6,597 bases of DNA from RBG-16-57-9 sp964529745 (GTDB taxonomy: Archaea; Thermoproteota; Bathyarchaeia; TCS64), in contig CAZGZR010000126.1 of assembly GCA_964529745.1 (NCBI GenBank), positions 1-6,597 on the forward strand. Reading direction: 5' to 3'. The notes under the pieces were generated by a model, which saw nothing but the letters and a program-made list of their open reading frames with translations, did not search any database and was not told the DNA's origin. Shown piece after piece: positions 1 to 5,015 of the stretch; positions within the stretch are counted from its first letter, which is position 1; each line of letters opens with the position of its first letter. The translations under genes and the position numbers were made by a program.

Positions 1-416
1 TCTCCGGTGTATAGCAGCCCCGTTATGGGGAAGACGGTGGCGGGGAGCCCATACTCGTCCAAGACGGGTAGCGCGTTTTCCAGGAAGTCCCTGTAGCCGT
101 CGTCGAATGTGAGGCAAACCGTCCGAGAAGGTATTTTCTCACGTTTTTCAAGTATTTTTACTAGCTCAATAAGGGGTATTATTTGATAACTCTTTTTTAA
201 ATACTCTATTTGTCGTTTATAACTTTCATAAGTGATGATATTATCTGGATAAATATTAGGATTATTTTTTATATTAATACTATGATATACTAAGATTATC
301 GCTTGATTTCTTTGAAAATAAGATATAATTCGATAAAATCTAGAATAATATATTATGAAACAAAATATTTTAAAAATATTTTTAATATATAAAATTATCT
401 TTTTTTGGAGATACAT
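1..416 (-). CDS. Polysaccharide deacetylase (NodB/CE4 family), N-terminal part, runs off the left edge
   Basis: Reading the minus strand from the ATG at 416-414 gives 138 codons without a stop before the window edge; an in-frame TGA lies seven codons upstream of that ATG. The reading contains VYHS (residues 43-46) and YESYKRQIEYLKKSY (63-77), the usual lead-in of this family, then LTFDDGYRDF (102-111), the metal/catalytic Asp motif of NodB deacetylases, and LPATVF (124-129). These enzymes remove N- or O-acetyl groups from polysaccharides. The metal-binding HxxxH motif lies beyond the edge. Residues 1-36 are hydrophobic with scattered Lys/Arg and could be a membrane anchor or amphipathic helix. 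Base composition changes inside the gene: codons for residues 1 to about 93 are strongly AT-rich (AAA, ATA, TAT), and those from about residue 96 on are GC-rich. The family is certain. Substrate and full length are unknown. Confidence 0.9.
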   Translation of the reverse strand, partial: MYLQKKIILYIKNIFKIFCFIIYYSRFYRIISYFQRNQAIILVYHSINIKNNPNIYPDNIITYESYKRQIEYLKKSYQIIPLIELVKILEKREKIPSRTVCLTFDDGYRDFLENALPVLDEYGLPATVFPITGLLYTG

Positions 417-445
417 ATATATCGAAAGTCCTAAACATCAGGAGA

Positions 446-454
446 AATATTAAA
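446..454 (-). promoter_or_regulatory. Candidate TATA box for the left-edge deacetylase
   Basis: The minus strand reads TTTAATATT here, centred about 34 nt upstream of the ATG at 416. With the usual archaeal 25-27 nt spacing this predicts a transcript start near 424 and a leader of about 8 nt. No SD motif is present before the ATG. The surroundings are AT-rich, so a chance match is quite possible. Confidence 0.3.
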
Positions 455-496
455 GAAAAGTTACTATGAATTATGGTAGTAAGTTAAACCTTTTAT

Positions 497-502
497 AAAA
501 AA
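497..502 (-). terminator. Candidate oligo-T terminator after the beta-rich ORF
   Basis: A run of six T residues on the minus strand lies 5 nt downstream of the TAA stop at 508-510. Archaeal RNA polymerase can terminate on such runs without a hairpin. In sequence this AT-rich the run may be chance. Confidence 0.3.
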
Positions 503-507
503 TCAAC

Positions 508-1557
508 TTAATATTCCAAGCCTCTACCTGTTAATTGAACTAGAACATTACCTGTTGGGGTATTATCAAGATTCCGTATAAGAACTCTAATGAATTGAGG
601 TAGTTCTGAATCAATACTGTAACTTTTCTGGCGCATCTGTCCTGCTTGGAAACTAGGCTCAAAGTATTTGAATGCGTCTGTGGTATTTTCACTATCGAAG
701 TAACCGCCTTCTGCACTACCTAGAAAATAAACACGGATACCTTGAGTGGCTGCTGCTCCATAGGTTACCTTTACTGTAAAGACAAGTTCCTTGATAGATT
801 TTACCTCAATATCTATATGCGCCTCCCCATTTCCTTGAATACTTGCAGTATTGATTAACTCACATCGGTGGCGTAATGGGGGTATTTCATAAACCCAAAT
901 ATTTCCTACCCTAAACTCATTCACAGAACTTATTTGTTCATTGGCAAAGAAAGGAATGACTTTACCTGCATCTCCATAGATGTACATGAAATTTGTGAGC
1001 TCTAATGGATACCCCGAAGAATTTTCTTCTGGAGCTTGATACAACTCAATAAATGGCGGATCGTACAATAATACATATCTCGCATACACATTAGGGTGTC
1101 TAATACTAACATTTTGAGCCATATTTCTGCTTTGATTAAGTGCTCGAATTTTCCATTGATTATTCTCCAGGTGTAAACTAACTAAGTGCGCGAAAGACCC
1201 CCCTGAGTTTACTTCAAATCCTATAAACAATAAATTTCCTGTTGTAGGTAATTTTGCCTCGAAAGCCAAAATACCACGTCTTAATGGACGATTTAAGCCA
1301 AGATAGATGGGGTCTACAGTTGTTCCATCTTTACTATTTCGTAAACGCACCACATTATTCCAAGGAGAAGGTTCGATCGTATTGTCGCTGGTTAATATTT
1401 CGGGTAATGTCCAAAAATCAATTGATAATCCAGACTCGCTCTCATAATATCCGCCAGTTCTTCCTCGATAATATGCTCTACGGAATCCTTGCTCCCATCT
1501 TTCTGACCATGCTTCAACAGATTGCGTATCCTTATGTAAAGATGATATTATAGTCAA
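508..1557 (-). CDS. Unrecognised 349-residue beta-rich protein in AT-rich DNA
   Basis: I do not recognise this family. The reading is open for 349 codons and starts with TTG at 1557-1555; an in-frame TAA three codons upstream rules out a longer form, and the next in-frame ATG is only at residue 146. There is no signal peptide or membrane segment. Residues 1-35 are charged and aromatic. About 40-225 look like alternating beta strands of a jelly-roll or LamG/concanavalin-like fold, with patterns such as GILAFEAKLP and YVLLYDPPFIELYQ. About 235-349 look like a second beta-sandwich, including FTVKVTYGAAATQGIRVYF and a closing FIRVLIRNLDNTP segment. A carbohydrate-binding or virion/appendage structural role would fit but is inference only. 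The gene lies between two deacetylases on the same strand and is far more AT-rich than the right-hand genes, which suggests horizontal acquisition. Confidence 0.75.
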   Translation of the reverse strand: MTIISSLHKDTQSVEAWSERWEQGFRRAYYRGRTGGYYESESGLSIDFWTLPEILTSDNTIEPSPWNNVVRLRNSKDGTTVDPIYLGLNRPLRRGILAFEAKLPTTGNLLFIGFEVNSGGSFAHLVSLHLENNQWKIRALNQSRNMAQNVSIRHPNVYARYVLLYDPPFIELYQAPEENSSGYPLELTNFMYIYGDAGKVIPFFANEQISSVNEFRVGNIWVYEIPPLRHRCELINTASIQGNGEAHIDIEVKSIKELVFTVKVTYGAAATQGIRVYFLGSAEGGYFDSENTTDAFKYFEPSFQAGQMRQKSYSIDSELPQFIRVLIRNLDNTPTGNVLVQLTGRGLEY

Positions 1558-1590
1558 AGACCTTTACCACTCATGATTTAGATATGATTT

Positions 1591-1598
1591 TATATAAA
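1591..1598 (-). promoter_or_regulatory. Candidate TATA box for the 349-residue ORF
   Basis: The minus strand reads TTTATATA, close to the archaeal TATA consensus, centred about 37 nt upstream of the TTG start. It predicts a transcript start near 1568 and a leader of roughly 10 nt containing AAAGGT (1565-1560), a weak SD-like string just before the TTG. The block is AT-rich, so the match is only moderately informative. Confidence 0.4.
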
Positions 1599-1610
1599 TA
1601 TTTTATTTTT

Positions 1611-1615
1611 AAAAA
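1611..1615 (-). terminator. Candidate oligo-T terminator after the PgdA-like deacetylase
   Basis: On the minus strand a CTTCTTTTT string follows the TAA stop at 1631-1633 by about 15 nt. It sits just upstream of the putative promoter of the next gene, which would suit separate transcription. The run has only five consecutive T residues, so confidence is low. Confidence 0.25.
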
Positions 1616-1630
1616 GAAGCATGAATTGAA

Positions 1631-2425
1631 TTATACTTTAATTTTCTTTCTAGTCCAGTCAGCGAGTTCCTTGCAACTGGGGAACCACACGTCCCCCTTA
1701 GCCTCCATCTCGCATAGCAGCTTGTCCAGCATCTTGAGGCGGCTCGCCCTGCCGATGCATTGAGGGTGGCACGTCAACCCGAAGTAGCGGCCCAGCTCGT
1801 AGACGCCCTCGAACTCGGGCCTCCACATCTCGTAGACCTGCCCCGTGGTCATCCTGTTGGTCTCGAAGTGAGGCCAATCGTCCAGCAGCCACTCCACCGG
1901 CAGCTCCACGAGCCCCGTCTCCCTGCCCCGCCACCTCAGCATGTACGGCATGTCGTCGTCCATGAAGTTGCTGTCGTACCTGAACCCCAGCTCCTGGACG
2001 AGGCTCAGGGTCCTGTCGCTTATCAGCCAGTACGGCGCCCTGAATCCCTCTGGCTCGACGCCTATCCTCTCGAAGCTCGCCAGGCTCTTCTCGAAGACGC
2101 CTCGCTCGGCCTCCCAGCTCAGCTCGGCGAGCCGCTCGTGGAGGTAGCCGTGGGCACCCATCTCGTGGCCCCTGCTCACTATCTCCTCGCAGCTCTCCGT
2201 GAAGCTGTCCACCGTCCACCCCGGGGTGAAGAACGTTGACTTGATGCCATGCCTGTCCAGCAGGTCAAGTATCCGAGGGATAGCCGTGTTCGGCGCATAC
2301 CTCCCCCTGCTCTGGGCGACTATATCCAGTGGCGCCCTACGCACCAAGGCGCTGTTGGAGTCGTAGTCGAAGCTCAGTTGGACGCAGCAGCTGTAGCCGT
2401 CCGGCCAGAAATCCTTCATAGACAT
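1631..2425 (-). CDS. Polysaccharide deacetylase, HpPgdA-like CE4 subfamily
   Basis: Probable metal-dependent deacetylase of an amino-sugar polymer or related substrate; 264 residues from the chosen start. CE4 motifs appear in order. SFDYDSN (residues 18-24) replaces the classical TFDDG, with Asp20 and Asp22 in the spacing seen in Helicobacter pylori PgdA. AHGYLHE (91-97) carries metal ligands His92 and His96. GFRAPYW is at 127-133, VELPVEWLLDDWP at 173-185, and LTCHPQ at 217-222 has the distal catalytic His220. The last two segments also match the PgdA-like subfamily. No signal peptide is visible, as is usual for this cytoplasmic-type group. The longest possible reading begins at 2470, but a TATA-like box at 2447-2455 lies 27 nt upstream of the ATG at 2425, supporting a leaderless start there; ATG 2419 is an alternative. 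The body is GC-rich and only the last few codons turn AT-rich. The substrate is unknown. Confidence 0.9.
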   Translation of the reverse strand: MSMKDFWPDGYSCCVQLSFDYDSNSALVRRAPLDIVAQSRGRYAPNTAIPRILDLLDRHGIKSTFFTPGWTVDSFTESCEEIVSRGHEMGAHGYLHERLAELSWEAERGVFEKSLASFERIGVEPEGFRAPYWLISDRTLSLVQELGFRYDSNFMDDDMPYMLRWRGRETGLVELPVEWLLDDWPHFETNRMTTGQVYEMWRPEFEGVYELGRYFGLTCHPQCIGRASRLKMLDKLLCEMEAKGDVWFPSCKELADWTRKKIKV

Positions 2426-2446
2426 GGTATAGAAGAAGCCGTTGAA

Positions 2447-2455
2447 TGTAAAAAA
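2447..2455 (-). promoter_or_regulatory. TATA box of the PgdA-like deacetylase, decides its start
   Basis: The minus strand reads TTTTTTACA, centred about 27 nt upstream of the ATG at 2425-2423. This is the spacing expected for a leaderless archaeal transcript. It stands out in otherwise GC-rich sequence and lies inside the longest possible reading frame (from 2470), arguing against that longer start. No SD motif precedes 2425. Confidence 0.55.
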
Positions 2456-2526
2456 CATGTGATCGGCCACCGCTTAGCAGGGTAGCCGCTCATGGACGGC
2501 CGTTTCCCTCACCTGGATCGGCTTAA

Positions 2527-2538
2527 AAAAACGTTTTT
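2527..2538. promoter_or_regulatory. Perfect 12-bp palindrome in the divergent promoter region
   Basis: AAAAACGTTTTT is self-complementary over 12 bp and sits near the middle of the 180-bp gap between the divergent deacetylase and Alba genes, in locally GC-rich DNA. It could be an operator for a dimeric regulator, a bent A-tract, or part of an upstream promoter element (CTTAAAAA precedes it). There is no direct evidence for any of these. Confidence 0.3.
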
Positions 2539-2570
2539 CCGCTTCGTTTCGTTCCTGAGAAAAGATGCAC

Positions 2571-2578
2571 TTTTAAGT
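2571..2578 (+). promoter_or_regulatory. TATA box of the Alba fusion gene
   Basis: TTTTAAGT lies about 32 nt upstream of the ATG at 2606 and predicts transcription from about 2600, a leader of some 5 nt. No SD motif is present. Its position inside the longer reading from 2492 argues that the first 38 codons of that reading are not translated. Confidence 0.5.
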
Positions 2579-2605
2579 ACTCTGCATGAAATTGTTTTGG
2601 ATACT

Positions 2606-3148
2606 ATGAGCCGAGACAATATAGTCTACATAGGCAGGAAGCCGGCCATGAGCTACGTGATGGCCGTGCTTGCCACCTTCAACAACCAGGACACCGTCGA
2701 GATCAAGGCGAGGGGCAGGAGCATCACCACCGCCGTGGACGTGGCCGAGATAACACGCAATAGGTACATCGAGGGACTCACGAAGCCCAAGATCACCATC
2801 GACACCGAGAAGCTCTCGGACGGCGAATCCACCCGGAACGTCTCATGCATGACCATAAGGCTGAGTAAGACAGGGGCTGCCGAGAAGCCCGCCAAGAAAG
2901 CGGCGCCACAGAAAGCCGAGCCCAAGGCTAAGCCAAAGGCAAAGCCCAAGGCGGCGCCCAAGGCGAAGCCGAGCAAACCCGTCACCGAGATCAAGGGAGT
3001 CGGGAAGGCCACGGAGGAGAAGCTGGTGAGCGGGGGATACGACACCGTCGCCAAGGTGGCCGGGGCGGAAGCCGCGAAGCTGGCCGAGAAGACCAGCCTC
3101 AGCGAGAAGCAGGCCGGGAAGCTCATCGAGGCAGCCAAGGACCGCTAG
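2606..3148 (+). CDS. albA: Alba-family chromatin protein fused to a C-terminal helix-hairpin-helix domain
   Basis: A 180-residue DNA/RNA-binding architectural protein. Residues 1-88 are a complete Alba domain: NIVYIGRKPAMSYVMA (5-20), KARGRSITTAVDVAEITRNR (34-53), and closing strands to about 88. The acetylatable Lys16 of Sulfolobus Alba corresponds to Arg11, while the adjacent Lys17 is kept as Lys12; the dimer-dimer contact Phe60 corresponds to Tyr54. Residues 89-125 form a Lys/Ala/Pro linker with PKAK repeats, like a histone H1 tail. Residues 126-178 resemble an HHH_5-type helix-hairpin-helix domain (VTEIKGVGKATEEKL, then a second Ala/Lys-rich helical pair), which binds the DNA backbone non-specifically. 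Most Alba proteins are about 90-100 residues, so the C-terminal half is an addition. I start at 2606 because Alba homology begins there and a TATA box lies just upstream; the frame is open from 2492. The gene is divergent from the deacetylase. Confidence 0.93.
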   Translation: MSRDNIVYIGRKPAMSYVMAVLATFNNQDTVEIKARGRSITTAVDVAEITRNRYIEGLTKPKITIDTEKLSDGESTRNVSCMTIRLSKTGAAEKPAKKAAPQKAEPKAKPKAKPKAAPKAKPSKPVTEIKGVGKATEEKLVSGGYDTVAKVAGAEAAKLAEKTSLSEKQAGKLIEAAKDR

Positions 3149-3166
3149 AAGCTCTAGTAGAAACCC

Positions 3167-3174
3167 CTAAAACC
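3167..3174 (+). promoter_or_regulatory. Weak TATA-like box before the ThrRS editing-domain gene
   Basis: CTAAAACC is centred about 31 nt upstream of the TTG at 3202, the same spacing as at the Alba gene. No SD motif is visible before that TTG. Co-transcription from the Alba promoter (53-nt gap) is equally possible. Confidence 0.25.
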
Positions 3175-3201
3175 TTCTATGGCGTCATTCAACCGATAAC
3201 G

Positions 3202-3615
3202 TTGAAGGTTCTACAGCTTCACTGTTCCGAGTTCAGCTACAAGGTAACCAAGGAGACGCCTGTCGCGGAGCACCCCGCCAGCCCCAAGGAGGGCGAGTAC
3301 GAGAACGCGCTTGTATGTTTCACGTGCTTCGAGAAGAGGGACGTTGACCGGGAGCCGGAGATAATCGAGGCTTACGTCGAGAACATCAAGACGGACACGG
3401 GGCGCATCGGCTGCAGCAACGTGGTTCTGTACCCCTACGCTCATCTGAGCCACGAGCTGGGCAGCCCCAGGCGGGCCAAGAAGTTTCTAGGTGACCTCAA
3501 GGAGGCGCTGGAGGCCCAAGGCCTCACAGTGCACAAGAGCCCCTTCGGGTGGTACAAGGCGTTCGGCCTCTACTGCAAGGGCCACCCGCTGGCGGAGATG
3601 TACAGGGAGTACTAG
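3202..3615 (+). CDS. Free-standing archaeal threonyl-tRNA synthetase editing domain
   Basis: A 137-residue protein that consists only of the archaea-specific ThrRS editing domain, a DTD-like fold that hydrolyses Ser mischarged on tRNA(Thr). Hallmarks are the N-terminal strand MKVLQLHCSEFSYKV, LVCFTCFEKRD (38-48), VLYPYAHLSHEL (75-86) with conserved His81, KSPFGWYKAF (112-121) with Lys119, and CKGHPLAE (125-132). These align end to end with the editing domain at the front of euryarchaeal ThrRS. No catalytic or anticodon-binding domain follows: the frame stops with TAG at 3613-3615 and the next gene runs the opposite way. Crenarchaeal ThrRS-ed proteins are also separate from the catalytic enzyme but, as I recall, keep an anticodon-binding domain, so this is a minimal version. 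It probably edits in trans for a ThrRS encoded elsewhere. The start is TTG; no in-frame ATG allows the full first strand. Confidence 0.9.
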   Translation: MKVLQLHCSEFSYKVTKETPVAEHPASPKEGEYENALVCFTCFEKRDVDREPEIIEAYVENIKTDTGRIGCSNVVLYPYAHLSHELGSPRRAKKFLGDLKEALEAQGLTVHKSPFGWYKAFGLYCKGHPLAEMYREY

Positions 3616-5015
3616 GGCCAGACCTTCTCGGGGTTGAGTATCCCGTTGGGGTCGAACGCCGCCTTAATCCCCTTCATGAGCTCTACCTGGCGGGGCCCCA
3701 CCTCCCGCTCCAGGTAGTGCCTTTTGGTGTAGCCTAGGCCGTGCTCGCCCGACGCGGTTCCCCCCATCTCGTGGGACATGGCTATGAGGTCGCTTAGCGC
3801 CGCCTCCATCAGCCCGGGCCACTCCTCCATGGGCGTCTCCTCCCGCTTGATTATGTTGTAGTGGAGGTTGCCGTCGCCGGCGTGGCCCAGGGGCACCAGC
3901 ATCACCCCGTGCTTCTCGCCTATCTTCTCGGCGCGCTCGATGTACTCTGGTATCCTGTTCCTGGGTATGCAGACGTCGGCCTCGTCCACCGTGTACAGCG
4001 CGATATATGCGTCGAAGACGGCCTTCCTGCCCTCCCAGATGAGGTCCTGCCTGCCTGCGGTGTCGGCGATGTAGGCGTCCACGGCCCCCATGTCCAGACA
4101 CACCATGCCGGCCGTCTCCAGCTGCCGCTCCAGCTCCTCGGGGGTGTTGGCCTCCACGGCCACGAGGAGGTACGCGGTGTGGGTGTTGTCGGGCATCACC
4201 TTCTTCTCCAGGTACCTCTCGACGGTGAGCACCGTGTGCCGGGGCATGTACTCCAGGCCGAAGGGCATTATCTTCTGTCGGATTATCTCCTTGACGGCGT
4301 TGGCTGCGTCGATGGTGGAGTTGAAGGGGGCGTATATGAGCGCCGTCAGCTTGGGTTTGGGGACGAGGCGCAGAGTGGCCCGTGTGACCACACCGAGGGT
4401 GCCTTCGCTACCGATTATGAGGTCTATGAGGCTGTACCCGGTGCTGTCCTTGACGTTCTTGCCGCCCACCTCTATAACCGTGCCGTCCGCCAGCACCACC
4501 TGGAGGCCGTTGACGAAGTCCCTGGTTACGCCGTACTTCATGGCCCTCATGCCGCCCGCGTTGGTGGAGATGTTGCCGCCGATGCTCCCCGACTCTTGGC
4601 CCGGGTCGGGCGGGTAGTAGAGACCCAGCGCCTCGGTGGCCTCATGGATCTCGCTGATCAGCGCCCCTGGCTCCACGACTGCCATGAGGTTGTCCTCGTC
4701 GATCTCCAGTATGCGGTTCATCCTCTCCAGGCTCAGGGCGATGCCGCCGTGGATGGGGTGGGCGGCGCCGCTGAGGCCGGTGCGGGAGCCCTGCGGCGTC
4801 ACCGGGACCATGTTCACGTTTGCCAGCCTCATCACCCGGGACACCTCCTCGGTGGAGCCGGGCCGCACCACCAGCTGTGGAGGGTGGGGCTCCAGGGGGC
4901 TCTCGTCCACTGCATGCTTCTCCAGGTCCTCCGGGCTGGAGGAGACGTTCTCCGGGCCCACGATGTCCTCTATCTGTCGTCTTAGTTCAGGCGTCACCTG
5001 GTTGTATTCAGCCAT
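3612..5015 (-). CDS. glcD: GlcD/LctD-like FAD-linked 2-hydroxyacid (lactate/glycolate) dehydrogenase
   Basis: A 467-residue flavoprotein of the PCMH/VAO type that oxidises a 2-hydroxyacid to the 2-oxoacid. The FAD-binding domain covers about 45-220: VVRPGSTEEVSRVM (49-62), PQGSRTGLSGAA (74-85), PDPGQESGSIGGNISTNAGG (136-155), and GSEGTLGVVTRATLRLVPKP (202-221). The FAD-oxidase C domain covers about 222-465, with PLGHAGDGNLHYN (375-387) and SGEHGLG (422-428). His378, His385 and Glu424 match metal ligands of D-2-hydroxyglutarate dehydrogenase-type enzymes. No C-terminal Fe-S domain is present. It is last in etfB-etfA-glcD; its ATG overlaps the etfA stop by 8 nt. AAAGGAG (5032-5026, minus) and GAGGAG adjoining the ATG can serve as SD. 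The order matches bacterial lctBCD, so the electron acceptor is probably the neighbouring ETF. The substrate (D-lactate, glycolate or another) cannot be read from sequence. Confidence 0.92.
   Translation of the reverse strand: MAEYNQVTPELRRQIEDIVGPENVSSSPEDLEKHAVDESPLEPHPPQLVVRPGSTEEVSRVMRLANVNMVPVTPQGSRTGLSGAAHPIHGGIALSLERMNRILEIDEDNLMAVVEPGALISEIHEATEALGLYYPPDPGQESGSIGGNISTNAGGMRAMKYGVTRDFVNGLQVVLADGTVIEVGGKNVKDSTGYSLIDLIIGSEGTLGVVTRATLRLVPKPKLTALIYAPFNSTIDAANAVKEIIRQKIMPFGLEYMPRHTVLTVERYLEKKVMPDNTHTAYLLVAVEANTPEELERQLETAGMVCLDMGAVDAYIADTAGRQDLIWEGRKAVFDAYIALYTVDEADVCIPRNRIPEYIERAEKIGEKHGVMLVPLGHAGDGNLHYNIIKREETPMEEWPGLMEAALSDLIAMSHEMGGTASGEHGLGYTKRHYLEREVGPRQVELMKGIKAAFDPNGILNPEKVWP

Larger units (their letters stand above)
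130..1655. other. AT-rich block with sharp borders inside a GC-rich region
   Basis: By eye, GC falls from roughly 60% in 1-120 to well under 30% in 181-480, stays low (around 40% or less) through the 349-residue ORF and its upstream gap, and rises abruptly after about 1655. The left border lies within the partial deacetylase gene and the right border at the last codons of the PgdA-like gene. No transposase, tRNA or convincing terminal repeat was seen at either edge. The percentages are visual estimates, not computed. Confidence 0.75.

Noticed and set aside
1254..1553. 99-codon plus-strand frame within the AT-rich ORF
   Set aside because: No recognisable domain, no start signal, wholly antisense to a longer and more convincing frame.
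133..1647. ATTTTCT at both edges of the AT-rich block (133-139 and 1641-1647) as a possible target-site duplication
   Set aside because: Seven AT-rich bases at the edges of an AT-rich block are expected by chance, no inverted terminal repeats or transposase accompany them, and both edges fall inside or at the end of coding sequence.
1698..2219. 173-codon minus-strand frame overlapping the PgdA-like deacetylase
   Set aside because: Low-complexity Arg/Gly/Ala shadow of the deacetylase in another frame; all CE4 motifs are in the chosen frame.
2426..2470. 15-residue N-terminal extension of the PgdA-like deacetylase
   Set aside because: It overlaps the TATA-like box that is correctly spaced for the ATG at 2425, and the family normally starts close to the first Asp motif.
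2492..2605. 38-codon N-terminal extension of the Alba gene
   Set aside because: The frame is open, but Alba homology begins at 2606, the extension contains the TATA-like box, and its composition is AT-rich and non-coding in look.
2885..2985. Repetitive AAG/GCC/CCC codons as a possible DNA repeat or assembly artefact
   Set aside because: They encode the Lys/Ala/Pro linker in frame, and the frame continues into a sensible HHH domain, so this is a genuine low-complexity protein linker.
3149..3201. Possible tRNA or small RNA between the Alba and editing-domain genes
   Set aside because: Only 53 nt with no cloverleaf or strong stem.
3861..4985. 374-codon open frame on the plus strand, antisense to glcD
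   Set aside because: It is rich in His, Val, Gly and Arg without any domain, and arises because high-GC coding DNA rarely has stops in the opposite frames; the minus-strand GlcD carries unmistakable motifs along the whole stretch.
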